22,108 nucleotides of DNA from the NCBI GenBank assembly GCA_900757695.1, contig CAAEOU010000283.1, positions 1-22,108 on the forward strand, given 5' to 3'. Shown piece by piece: positions 1 through 7,585 of the stretch. Under the pieces are notes generated by a model. That model searched no databases. It saw nothing but the letters and a program-made list of their open reading frames with translations, and was not told the origin of the DNA. The stretch comes from an uncultured Oscillospiraceae bacterium (GTDB taxonomy: Bacteria; Bacillota_A; Clostridia; Oscillospirales; Oscillospiraceae). Made by a program: the position numbers and the translations under genes. Every line of letters begins with the position of its first letter. Position 1 is the first letter of the stretch.

Positions 1-25
1 CACCAACGGGAAAGGAGGCAGGAAT

Positions 26-1129
26 ATGAGCAGTGTAATTGGACTAATCTCCACCAACTATACCGGCGAGCACTACGGAAAGCTCATTGAGGATCGGCCG
101 GTGGCATCGATCCCCTTTGGAGGCCGTTACCGACTGATCGACTTCACCCTGTCATCTATGGCCAATTCCGGCATTGGCACAGTGGGAGTGATCACCCCGT
201 CGAATTACCGTTCGTTGGCAGATCATTTGAATATGGGCAGAGAGTGGGGCCTCAGCAAAAAGCAGGGAGGCATGTTTATGCTGCCCGGCGCAGTGCATGG
301 ACTCAAGGATCTCCATGCCCGGTTCAGCCTTCGGGACGTGATCCTCAACCGGGAGTTCTTCCTGCGGGCCGATGAGGATGTGGTGCTGTTTTGTGCGGCA
401 AACCGGGTATATAATATGGATTTCCAGCCGGCCATTGACCAGCATGAGAGATCCGGTGCGCCGGTGACGCTGATCTACAAGAAAGTGCGTTCCGGGGATA
501 CTGCCCACGGCCTGTTCCTGGATCTTGGGAGCACCGGAAATGTAACGGGAATTAAGGAGTCTGCCACCGGCGAGGCAAACTGCTTTCTGGACTGCATGCT
601 CATTAACCGGAAGCTGGTGCTGGACTTTATCGAGTGCTATCAGAACCTTGGATATATTGACATCATGGACATTCTGTCTACCAATCTAAGCCAGATTCAG
701 GTGGATTCCTGGTGCTACACGGGGTACGAGCATGCGGTGGACAATGCTGAGGACTATATGCATGTCTCGCTGGATTTGCTGCGGCCGGAGGTACAGGCGG
801 AGCTGTTTGCTGAGGATCGCCCTGTGCTGACCAAAACGCAGGATTCGCCTCCGGCCAAGTATCTGCCCGGGGCCAACGTGAAGAATTCACTGGTGGCGGC
901 CAGCTGTATTCTGGAGGGGACGGTGGAGAATTCCATTCTGTTCCGAAGCGTCCAGATCGGCAAGGGCGCAGTGGTGCGCAACTCTGTGCTGATGCAGCAC
1001 TGCACCATTGGGCCGGGCGCTGTGGTGGAGAATGTGATCTGCGATAAGAATGTCAAGGTCAGCCCGGATGTCAAGCTGTCCGGCAGCAAAAACAAACCCT
1101 TTGTCATCGGCAAAAAGCAGGAGCTGTAA
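26..1129 (+). CDS. glgD: GlgD, non-catalytic glucose-1-phosphate adenylyltransferase-like subunit
   Basis: A 367-residue nucleotidyltransferase-fold protein followed by a left-handed beta-helix region (hexapeptide-like repeats in roughly the last 100 residues, for example SILFRSVQIGKGAVVRNSVL). The N-terminus (MSSVIGLISTNYTG) lacks the GGxGTRL loop that catalytic GlgC uses for the nucleotide, while keeping FGGRYRLIDFTLSS. That pattern is typical of GlgD, which in Firmicutes partners GlgC to make ADP-glucose for glycogen. The ATG at 26 is preceded by AAAGGAGG at 11-18. glgA follows with 13 bases between, so the two are co-transcribed. glgC is expected just upstream, outside the window. Function as a regulatory or stabilising subunit is from family knowledge. 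Confidence in the family is high. Confidence 0.95.
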   Translation: MSSVIGLISTNYTGEHYGKLIEDRPVASIPFGGRYRLIDFTLSSMANSGIGTVGVITPSNYRSLADHLNMGREWGLSKKQGGMFMLPGAVHGLKDLHARFSLRDVILNREFFLRADEDVVLFCAANRVYNMDFQPAIDQHERSGAPVTLIYKKVRSGDTAHGLFLDLGSTGNVTGIKESATGEANCFLDCMLINRKLVLDFIECYQNLGYIDIMDILSTNLSQIQVDSWCYTGYEHAVDNAEDYMHVSLDLLRPEVQAELFAEDRPVLTKTQDSPPAKYLPGANVKNSLVAASCILEGTVENSILFRSVQIGKGAVVRNSVLMQHCTIGPGAVVENVICDKNVKVSPDVKLSGSKNKPFVIGKKQEL

Positions 1130-1142
1130 GGAGGCGGACTTT

Positions 1143-2585
1143 GTGGCGGAAAAGATCAATGTACTATTTGCAGCCTTTGAGGCGGCGCCTTTTATCAAAA
1201 CCGGCGGCCTTGGGGATGTGGCAGGCAGCCTGCCCAGTGCTCTGAAGGGGCGGAATTGCGAGATCCGTGTGATCCTCCCCAAGCTGCGGCAGATTCCGCA
1301 GGAATATCGGGATAAAATGAAGCAATTGGCGGTATTTACGGTGCCATTGGGCTGGCGAAATCAGTACTGCGGCATTGAGACATTAAAGCTGGGGAAGATT
1401 CAGTATTACTTTGTGGACAATGAATTCTATTTCTTCCGGGATGCGGCCTATGGCTATGGAGATGACTGCGAACGGGTGGCCTTTTTCTCCAAGGCAATTT
1501 TGGAGTGCCTGATGCATCTGGATGGCTTCTTCCCGGATGTGATCCACTGCAACGACTGGCATACGGCCCTTGTGCCGGTGTTTCTGCATGAGCAGTACCG
1601 GCAGATCGAGCAGTATCAGAAGATCCGTACCGTGCTGACCATCCACAATCTGAAGTTTCAGGGCATCTGCGGGGAATATGCGCTGGGAGATATTCTGGCG
1701 CTCCACGACTGCAAAAATGCAGCGGATCAGCTGCGCTGGAAGCAGGATGCCATCAATTTCCTGCAGGGCGGTCTCTACTATGCCGACTACATCACCACCG
1801 TAAGCCCAACCTATGCCGGAGAAATCTGCACATGGCAGTATGGCGAGGGGCTTGACGGCGTGCTGAGCCAGCATTGGGATCGGCTGACAGGGATCCTCAA
1901 TGGAATTGACACGGACAAGTTCTCGCCGGAGAAGGCGACACATCCGTTCTCCGCAGATCATATGGCAGGCAAGGCAGAGTGCAAGGCGGAGCTTCAACGG
2001 GAGCTGGGGCTGCCGGAGCGGCCTGATACACCGCTGCTGGTTCTGATCTCCCGGCTCACGGATCAAAAGGGCATGGATCTGCTGGCCTGGGCAATGGAAG
2101 GCCTTGTCCATCAGGAGCTCCAGCTGGCGGTGCTGGGGACGGGAGAAGATCGATATCAGCGGCTGCTGGGAAATTATGCTGCGGCCTTCCCGGAGAAGGT
2201 TGCATTCCGCTGCACCTTTGACGAGCCACTTTCCTGCCGGATGTATGCAGCAGGGGACCTGCTGCTGATGCCCTCACTCTTTGAACCCTGCGGCCTCAGT
2301 CAGATGATCGCTATGGGCTATGGAACCCTGCCGGTGGTGCGGGAGACCGGCGGTCTGAAGGACAGCGTGATCCCCTATAATCAGTATACCGGAGCGGGAA
2401 CGGGCTTTTCCTTCTGCAATCCCAGCGGGGAGGAACTCAAGAACTGCGTGCTGACGGCGCTGGATGTCTACCATGGCCATCCGGACGCATGGCACCAGCT
2501 GCAAAAGCAGGCCATGGAGCAGGATTTTGGCTGGAAGGCCAGTGCCCGGCAGTACATGGACATCTATCGTAAAATTTTGGGCTGA
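1143..2585 (+). CDS. glgA: Glycogen synthase (ADP-glucose, GT5)
   Basis: GlgA transfers glucose from ADP-glucose to the non-reducing end of an alpha-1,4-glucan. The start chosen is GTG at 1143, 8 bases after AAGGAGG (1128-1134), which overlaps the glgD stop; it gives 480 residues, the usual GlgA length. The N-terminus reads AEKINVLFAAFEAAPFIKTGGLGDV and carries the KTGGL nucleotide-sugar loop (K19). The second Rossmann domain has LISRLTDQKGMDLL, and the C-terminal part has the acceptor/donor loop FEPCGLSQMIAMGYGTLPVV, both GT5 signatures. It sits between glgD and a glucan-remodelling fusion gene, so synthesis and remodelling of storage glucan share a locus. An open frame extends further upstream into glgD but has no supporting start site. 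Confidence 0.96.
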   Translation: MAEKINVLFAAFEAAPFIKTGGLGDVAGSLPSALKGRNCEIRVILPKLRQIPQEYRDKMKQLAVFTVPLGWRNQYCGIETLKLGKIQYYFVDNEFYFFRDAAYGYGDDCERVAFFSKAILECLMHLDGFFPDVIHCNDWHTALVPVFLHEQYRQIEQYQKIRTVLTIHNLKFQGICGEYALGDILALHDCKNAADQLRWKQDAINFLQGGLYYADYITTVSPTYAGEICTWQYGEGLDGVLSQHWDRLTGILNGIDTDKFSPEKATHPFSADHMAGKAECKAELQRELGLPERPDTPLLVLISRLTDQKGMDLLAWAMEGLVHQELQLAVLGTGEDRYQRLLGNYAAAFPEKVAFRCTFDEPLSCRMYAAGDLLLMPSLFEPCGLSQMIAMGYGTLPVVRETGGLKDSVIPYNQYTGAGTGFSFCNPSGEELKNCVLTALDVYHGHPDAWHQLQKQAMEQDFGWKASARQYMDIYRKILG

Positions 2586-2594
2586 GTCCCTCAA

Positions 2595-2634
2595 AAAGCG
2601 GGGGAAGGACGCGGATGGCGCCTTCCTCCGCTTT
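2595..2634 (+). terminator. Hairpin between glgA and the amylase fusion (weak terminator or mRNA-stabilising structure)
   Basis: Fourteen paired positions (2595-2608 with 2621-2634, one G-U) around a 12-base loop. Only a short TTTCT follows, so this is either a leaky terminator that lowers downstream expression or a processing/stability hairpin. The next gene's ribosome binding site begins 20 bases later. Confidence 0.5.
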
Positions 2635-2664
2635 CTATGCTTGTGTAATTCCACGGAGGTAACT

Positions 2665-5600
2665 ATGGAACTGTATCATAATTCCCGGGCGACCGAGTAC
2701 CGGAGCCCTTACGGGGCGGTGCCCGTTGGGACGGCACTGCGGCTGCGGCTGGACGTGAAAATAGCGGAACCGGAGCGGGTTTTTCTGCGGCTGTGGACCG
2801 GACAGGAGACCCTTGTGCCGATGAAGCGCACCGCCGAGGGGCAATATGAGGCGGAGATTCTGACGCCGAAACAGCCGGGGCTGCTGTGGTACTATTTTCT
2901 GGTGGAGCTTTCGGGGAATACCGTATGCTTTGGACGGGATACCGGAGGTGCCGGCAAAATTACAGAAAATCCGGAGTCATGGCAGGTGACGGTATATCAG
3001 GAGCAAAAGCTGCCGGATTGGTACCGCAATTCTGTTGTCTATCAGATTTTCCCGGATCGGTTCCATCGTGGGGCAGATTGGCTTTCGTGTCAGGATCGTG
3101 CGGCGCATCCTGAGGGGTGGAAGGGAACAAAGCGCATCGTGATGCAGGATTGGGATGATACCCCGTTTTACTGCCGGGATGAAAAGCTCCGGGTGACCCG
3201 CTGGCCCTTCTTTGGCGGAAGCTTACAGGGGATCACGGAAAAACTGCCCTACCTCAAATCCATGGGTGTCGGGACGATTTACCTCAATCCCGTATTTCTG
3301 GCTTCCAGCAACCATAAATATGACACGGCGGATTACATGACCATTGACCCGGGATTCGGTACGGAGGCGGATTTTCAGGCGCTTTGCGCACAGGCTAAGA
3401 CGATGGGGATTCGCATCATTCTGGACGGTGTGTTCAGCCATACCGGAGACGACAGCGTTTATTTTAACCGATATGGAAATTACCCGGAGCCGGGGGCCTA
3501 TGACAAAGCCGGAAGCCCCTATGACAGCTGGTACCGCTTTGGTGACCAGCATCCTGCGGGCTATGAATGCTGGTGGGGCGTGGATTCCCTGCCGGACGTA
3601 GAAGAAAACGACCCGGGATATCGGGAATTTATATGCGGAGAGCAGGGCGTGATCCACAAATGGCTGCGGCTGGGTGCTTCCGGCTGGCGGCTGGATGTGG
3701 CCGACGAGCTGCCGGATTCGTTTATTGCGGCGGTTCGCAGTGCCTGCAAGGCGGAAAAAGCCGATGCGCTGCTGATGGGAGAGGTCTGGGAGGATGCCAG
3801 CCATAAAATCAGCTATGACCACCTGCGGGAATATCTGCTGGGCAGAGAGCTGGACTGTACCATGCACTATCCCTTCCGGGACGGTGCGGTGGCGTTTATT
3901 CTGGGCAGACGTTCCGCAGAAGACTTTGCGGAAGACATGGAATCCATCCGGGAAAACTATCCCCCGGAGGCGCTGGCCGGGGCGATGAATCTGATCGGAA
4001 CCCATGACACCCCCAGAATCCTCACGGTGCTTGGCGAAGCGCCGGAGGGACTCAGTGAGGCGGAGCGGGAGAACTACCGGCTGCCGGAGCAGCAGAGAGC
4101 CATGGCCCTTCGGCGGCTGAAGCTGCTGGATATATTACTGTTCACAGTGCCCGGTGTTCCCTGCGTATACTATGGAGACGAAGCGGGGATGGAGGGCTAT
4201 GCGGACCCCTTTAACCGGGGGACATTTCCGTGGGGGCGTGAGAATGGTCAGCTCCAATATCATGTACGGATGCTGTCAGCCCTGCGGAAGGAATACCCGG
4301 TCCTAACAGAAGGCGCTGCCCGATACAGTGCGCCCAGCGCGGAAGTCTTTCATGTGGAGCGCAGAAGCGCAGATTCCACTGCTGAGATTTATGTAAACCG
4401 AAGTGCCCAAACGAAGAGAATTTCCATGCCGGGAGCGGGGAAGCAGTGGCTGGAACTGCTGACCGGCCGGACCGTACAGGGAGAACAGCTGGAGCTTGCC
4501 CCATATTCCGGTGTGATATTGTATCGGGAGGGAACAGAAGAAGGCTTTTCACCATTACCGGCGACGGCAAAACGGCCACAGGGAAAGGGAATCCTTTGCC
4601 CGATGTTTTCTCTGCCGGGTGGAAAAATGGGAAAGGCGGCCTATGACTTCATGGAGGCCATTCATGGGGCCGGCTACCGGAGCTGGATGCTGCTGCCGCT
4701 GTGCCCGGCGGGGGACGGGGATTCGCCCTATTCCAGCCGGGGCATTTTCGCCGGAGATCCCCGCTTTATTGATCCGGATACACCGGTGGATATGGCGGGG
4801 TACGAGGACTTCTGCCGGGAAAACAGCTTTTGGTTAGAGGATTATGTGCTCTTTGTGCTGCTGCGCCGGATAAACGGCGGAGCGCCATGGCAGAGTTGGC
4901 CGGAGGACCAACGGGACCGCAAAAACCTTGAAGCGGTAAAGCGCACCTATGCAGAACGGCTGGAAGAATTAAAAAAGGAGCAGTATGCCTTTTTCTACCA
5001 GTGGAGCCTGATAAAAAAAAGGGCCGGGGAGCTGGGAATCACACTGATCGGGGATCTGCCGATCTATGCGGCAGTGGACGGTGCGGACGTCTGGGCCAAT
5101 CGGGAGCAGTTCCAGCTGGATGAAAACGGTTATCCCACTCTGCGGGCTGGGTGCCCGCCGGACTACTTTACGCCGGAGGGGCAGGACTGGGGGAATCCCC
5201 TTTATGACTGGGAGGCGATGAAGCGGGATGGCTATCGGTGGTGGATCCGGCGGGTACGGCGAGCCTTGACGCAGTTCGACTTTGTGCGAATGGACCATTT
5301 TCGGGGCTTTGCGGCCTATTATGCCATTCCGGCCGGACAGACAGCAAAATCCGGCTACTGGATGAAGGGGCCGGGGGTGGACTTGTTCCGGGCGTTGGCA
5401 AGACAGCTGGGGCGTCTGCCGATTCTTGCAGAGGACTTGGGTGCGCTGGACAGTCAGGTGACGGTGCTGCTGCGACATACGGGTCTTGCGGGCATGAATG
5501 TATGGCAGTTTAACGCAGAAGAAATGGCGGAAATGACGCCCGAAGAGGCGGCCCGGCGGGTATTTTTCAGTGGAACCCATGATAATCAGACCCTGCGGGG

Positions 5601-5814
5601 CTTTTTGGAAGAAAGCGGTGACGACAGAAGCGCAAAAGATATTCTGAATGCGCTGCTGGAGTCCCCGGCTGCTGCGGTGATCCTTCCGGTGCAGGATGTG
5701 CTGGGGCTGGGGGACGAGGCACGAATCAATGTGCCCGGTGTACCCACAGGCAACTGGAAGTGGAGCATGACATGGGAGCAGCTGGAACACCTGAAAACGG
5801 GAGGTATCCTGTGA
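2665..5814 (+). CDS. Fused GH13 alpha-amylase-family enzyme and GH77 4-alpha-glucanotransferase
   Basis: A 1049-residue bifunctional enzyme; start ATG 2665 after ACGGAGG (2653-2659). Residues about 1-115 form a beta-rich N-terminal domain like those of neopullulanase-type GH13 enzymes. The GH13 barrel follows (NSVVYQIFPDRFHRG near 120), with nucleophile D344 (GWRLDVADELP), acid/base E373 (LMGEVWEDA) and stabiliser D448 (IGTHDTPRI), then a C-terminal beta domain to about 625. From about 642 a GH77/MalQ domain starts: DSPYSSRGIFAGDPRFID, the AGCPPDYF loop, nucleophile D877 (FVRMDHFRGF), acid/base E923 (ILAEDLG) and D973 (FSGTHDNQT). All six catalytic carboxylates are present. The MalQ half is about 400 residues, shorter than the usual near 500. 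It probably opens or trims glucans and redistributes maltodextrins in the cytoplasm; no signal peptide is seen. The stop overlaps the thpR start. Confidence 0.93.
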   Translation: MELYHNSRATEYRSPYGAVPVGTALRLRLDVKIAEPERVFLRLWTGQETLVPMKRTAEGQYEAEILTPKQPGLLWYYFLVELSGNTVCFGRDTGGAGKITENPESWQVTVYQEQKLPDWYRNSVVYQIFPDRFHRGADWLSCQDRAAHPEGWKGTKRIVMQDWDDTPFYCRDEKLRVTRWPFFGGSLQGITEKLPYLKSMGVGTIYLNPVFLASSNHKYDTADYMTIDPGFGTEADFQALCAQAKTMGIRIILDGVFSHTGDDSVYFNRYGNYPEPGAYDKAGSPYDSWYRFGDQHPAGYECWWGVDSLPDVEENDPGYREFICGEQGVIHKWLRLGASGWRLDVADELPDSFIAAVRSACKAEKADALLMGEVWEDASHKISYDHLREYLLGRELDCTMHYPFRDGAVAFILGRRSAEDFAEDMESIRENYPPEALAGAMNLIGTHDTPRILTVLGEAPEGLSEAERENYRLPEQQRAMALRRLKLLDILLFTVPGVPCVYYGDEAGMEGYADPFNRGTFPWGRENGQLQYHVRMLSALRKEYPVLTEGAARYSAPSAEVFHVERRSADSTAEIYVNRSAQTKRISMPGAGKQWLELLTGRTVQGEQLELAPYSGVILYREGTEEGFSPLPATAKRPQGKGILCPMFSLPGGKMGKAAYDFMEAIHGAGYRSWMLLPLCPAGDGDSPYSSRGIFAGDPRFIDPDTPVDMAGYEDFCRENSFWLEDYVLFVLLRRINGGAPWQSWPEDQRDRKNLEAVKRTYAERLEELKKEQYAFFYQWSLIKKRAGELGITLIGDLPIYAAVDGADVWANREQFQLDENGYPTLRAGCPPDYFTPEGQDWGNPLYDWEAMKRDGYRWWIRRVRRALTQFDFVRMDHFRGFAAYYAIPAGQTAKSGYWMKGPGVDLFRALARQLGRLPILAEDLGALDSQVTVLLRHTGLAGMNVWQFNAEEMAEMTPEEAARRVFFSGTHDNQTLRGFLEESGDDRSAKDILNALLESPAAAVILPVQDVLGLGDEARINVPGVPTGNWKWSMTWEQLEHLKTGGIL

Positions 5815-6341
5815 GGCTGTTCTACGCACTTACCCTATCTCAGCGGGAACAGGAGTCACTGCAGCGGCAGCAGCGGGCTCTGATGATGGGGATGGAGCAT
5901 GGAAAGCCTACGCCAAGGGAAAATCTTCACATGACCCTGCAATTTCTGGGGGAAATATCGGAGAAGGAGCTCCCACGGCTGCAGGGGATCATGGAGCGCT
6001 GTGCTGAACTCGAACATCCTTTTTCCATGAACCTGTGCCGCTATGGCTGTTTTCCCGGGCGGGGAGAAGAAAAGCTCTGGTATACCACCGGCTGCTGTCC
6101 GGGGGCGGTAAGGCTGGCAGAGGATTTGAAGCGGCATTTGGAATATGCAGGTTTCCCGGTCGAACAACGGGAATTTGTGCCGCATATTACGCTGATCCGC
6201 CGTGGCATTTTGCGGGAGAAATTTTTTTCACCGGAACCGGAACCGGTTCCGGTTGTCACAGATCAAATCGTGCTGTTGGAGTCCCGCCAGAGGGGAGACG
6301 GCGTACAGTATATCCCGCTGGCCTCAGCGACACTGAAATAA
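5811..6341 (+). CDS. thpR: RNA 2',3'-cyclic phosphodiesterase (2H superfamily)
   Basis: A 176-residue 2H-phosphoesterase. Both catalytic H-x-T-L motifs are visible: HMTL at residues 40-43 (HMTLQFLGEIS) and HITL at 125-128 (VPHITLIRRG). The family hydrolyses 2',3'-cyclic phosphate RNA ends to 2'-phosphates, and some members ligate 2'-5' ends. The GTG at 5811 overlaps the previous stop as GTGA, with CGGGAGG 6 bases upstream, so it is probably translationally coupled. The N-terminus RLFYALTLS is the expected first strand. No mechanistic link to glycogen is evident; it seems to ride on the operon. The terminator follows within 3 bases. Confidence 0.93.
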   Translation: MRLFYALTLSQREQESLQRQQRALMMGMEHGKPTPRENLHMTLQFLGEISEKELPRLQGIMERCAELEHPFSMNLCRYGCFPGRGEEKLWYTTGCCPGAVRLAEDLKRHLEYAGFPVEQREFVPHITLIRRGILREKFFSPEPEPVPVVTDQIVLLESRQRGDGVQYIPLASATLK

Positions 6342-6343
6342 AG

Positions 6344-6389
6344 AAAGACCTGACACGGCCAAAGAAGCATGGGCGGTGTCAGGTCTTTT
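6344..6389 (+). terminator. Intrinsic terminator of the glycogen operon
   Basis: A 13-bp perfect stem (6344-6356 with 6376-6388) around a 19-base loop, ending in TCTTTTG. It starts just after the thpR stop codon. Confidence 0.9.
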
Positions 6390-6400
6390 GACATAGAGAG

Positions 6401-6446
6401 AAAAAGCTTCCGTGTACGGCATCATCCTTCACCATACACGGAAGCT
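6401..6446 (-). terminator. Minus-strand intrinsic terminator
   Basis: A perfect 12-bp stem (6405-6416 with 6435-6446) around an 18-base loop. On the minus strand the stem is followed by TTTTTCTCTC; on the plus strand there is no T-run, so it terminates leftward transcription from 7022. Confidence 0.8.
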
Positions 6447-6616
6447 ACTGCTGAGTGGGATCACTCATACCCCTCTCATCCTTTCTATCCGATTGTTAGA
6501 AATTATTGTTTACATGATGTACTGCGGCGTCGTTGCCAGCTTCATCTGTTCACGGGATTGTCCTCCAAGATAAAATGAAAATGTAACTAGTTTGGCGGAA
6601 TCTCCGCTTCAGTTTT

Positions 6617-6840
6617 CATGGGAATCAAGCCTCCATCGCAAATGTTGGCTGGACGATTGGCGGATCAGTACATGGGAATTTACCTCCAATTTTGTTTACC
6701 CGGACAGCGATTGCCATGCGGGGTTCTGTCATAAATGGGTGAATCCACTGCGTGGATCAGATGTAAATGTGCATGGGTCCCAAGCCTCCAAAGAAAGTGA
6801 ATGGATGAATGTACATATCAGTACATCGGAATGTACCTCC
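6617..6840. repeat. Degenerate tandem duplication, period about 154 bp
   Basis: Two pairs of related motifs. CATGGG-4-AAGCCTCCA occurs at 6617-6635 and 6772-6790 (offset 155). ATCAGTACAT-GGAAT-TACCTCC occurs at 6664-6687 and 6817-6840 (offset 153, two mismatches). Sequence between the motifs has largely diverged. These are the four central SD-start modules of the minus-strand RNA. Confidence 0.65.
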
Positions 6841-7028
6841 TGATCTTGAAATATCTATTTTCAACCGGAAATCCCGGATCAAACATATGTAGGCGGGGTT
6901 TCAAACGCATGAAAATAAATGATGCAAGATTACACACAGCACACTTGCAAAACTTCCGACAGAATCTCTCGCTGAGCTGTCGTGCTGGATTACTTCATTG
7001 GAATCATTCCTTTCTTCTTTGTGTCTAC

Positions 7029-7057
7029 AATATACAACATAAATGAAAAACTGTCAA
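7029..7057 (-). promoter_or_regulatory. Sigma-70-type promoter for the minus-strand RNA
   Basis: On the minus strand: TTGACA (7057-7052), 17-base spacer, TATATT (7034-7029). The -35 is consensus and the -10 differs at one or two positions. Predicted start is near 7022. Confidence 0.75.
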
Positions 7058-7260
7058 GGGGTTTTGTGAGAAAAATGCAAAAATATTTTTTAGACCCGTA
7101 TGACAGAAAGCTTGCAATGACGGGGGAGCGTGAAAGAAATTCATCTGGGGCTTCGGGGGCATACGAATGTCCTTTGGACGAGAACAAACCCTTGCGCAAC
7201 TTATACAAAAACCGTCATAAAAACTGGGAAAAGGTTGGAATAGAAGATGCAGATTTGATA
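7058..7260. other. Non-coding stretch between two divergent promoters; nothing recognised
   Basis: About 200 bases between the leftward RNA promoter and the rightward T-box promoter. It has A-rich tracts and a tiny GTCC-TTT-GGAC hairpin near 7170. Short ORFs here lack ribosome binding sites and family resemblance. Confidence 0.5.
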
Positions 7261-7289
7261 TTGACAAAACGGCTCGGGATGACTATGAT
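7261..7289 (+). promoter_or_regulatory. Sigma-70-type promoter of the T-box/oxidoreductase operon
   Basis: TTGACA (7261-7266), 17-base spacer, TATGAT (7284-7289). The predicted start near 7296 lies just before the T-box stem I. Confidence 0.85.
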
Positions 7290-7296
7290 AAATGAG

Positions 7297-7546
7297 CAAT
7301 CAAACACTTTATAAATGTGATGACGAAGACAGTAGGACGCAGGCAAACTCCAAAGCGAGCCGGGGAGGGTGTGAGCCCGGTGACAGTAGCGGCGGTCTGA
7401 AAATCACTTCTGAACAGCAGCCCAAACTGATAGTAGGCGCTGCCGGTACCCTGCCGTTATTTGGGGATGCATATGCTGGTATGCAGTAACGGGTGGTATA
7501 GCGAAGCTGTTGCGGCTTTCGTCCCTTTACGGACGAAGGCCGTTTT
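7297..7546 (+). promoter_or_regulatory. T-box riboswitch, probable tRNA-Ile specificity
   Basis: Canonical parts are visible. Stem I has the AGTA loop-E strand (7331-7334) facing GAA (7399-7401), an apical helix 7360-7364/7376-7380, and a lower helix GAAG (7325-7328)/CTTC (7407-7410). The antiterminator has GGG 7491-7493 with CCC 7523-7525, bulge TGGTATA 7494-7500, and GCG 7501-7503 with CGT 7520-7522. The competing terminator has a 12-bp stem 7513-7524/7531-7542 followed by TTTTGTT. By analogy with solved stem I structures (GAA, codon, purine, lower helix), the specifier is best read as ATC at 7403-7405 followed by A7406, i.e. isoleucine; one extra A (7402) makes the register slightly uncertain. 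TGGT would pair with a tRNA ending ACCA, as tRNA-Ile does. Uncharged tRNA would stabilise the antiterminator and switch on the genes downstream. Confidence 0.93.
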
Positions 7547-7585
7547 GTTATCTCCGGCTGCATCAAAAAACAGGGAGGTTATTAC

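Larger units (their letters stand above)
6398..7022 (-). ncRNA. Candidate minus-strand RNA of about 620 nt with repeated SD-start-stop modules
   Basis: The unit is bounded by a near-consensus minus-strand promoter (7029-7057) and an intrinsic terminator (6401-6446). No long or family-like ORF is seen on either strand. Reading 5' to 3' on the minus strand there are six Shine-Dalgarno-like sites, each 8-10 bases before a start codon followed almost at once by a stop. SD/start/stop positions in plus coordinates: 7008-7012/6996-6998/6990-6992; 6836-6840/6824-6826/6818-6820; 6785-6789/6772-6774/6757-6759; 6683-6687/6671-6673/6665-6667; 6630-6634/6617-6619/6587-6589; and 6562-6566/6551-6553 (GTG)/6542-6544. 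The peptides would be MK, MY, MHIYI, MY, MKTEAEIPPN and MNR. The 6818-6844 module also folds: ATCAG and CTGAT enclose GAGG plus TACAT-TCCG-ATGTA. It could be an RNA presenting SD sequences, a run of minimal ORFs, or a decayed repeat array. I do not recognise a known RNA family. Confidence 0.5.

Noticed and set aside
26..1129. Catalytic GlgC identity for the first gene
   Set aside because: The N-terminal GGxGTRL nucleotide loop is absent, as in GlgD.
6405..6446. Second terminator for the glycogen operon
   Set aside because: The T-run follows the stem only on the minus strand, so it serves leftward transcription.
6617..6840. Possible CRISPR array from the repeated motifs
   Set aside because: Only two pairs of short, diverged repeats with 30-100 base spacing and no cas genes.
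6369..7314. Several 65-110 codon plus-strand open frames in the gene-free region
   Set aside because: They overlap a minus-strand terminator, promoter and repeats, have no ribosome binding sites and no recognisable domains.
7395..7400. GTC (Val) or TCT (Ser) as the T-box specifier
   Set aside because: These bases pair with the 5' strand (7335-7338) above loop E. TCT would also require a G73 tRNA, which does not fit TGGT. ATC followed by A fits the codon-purine-helix order better.
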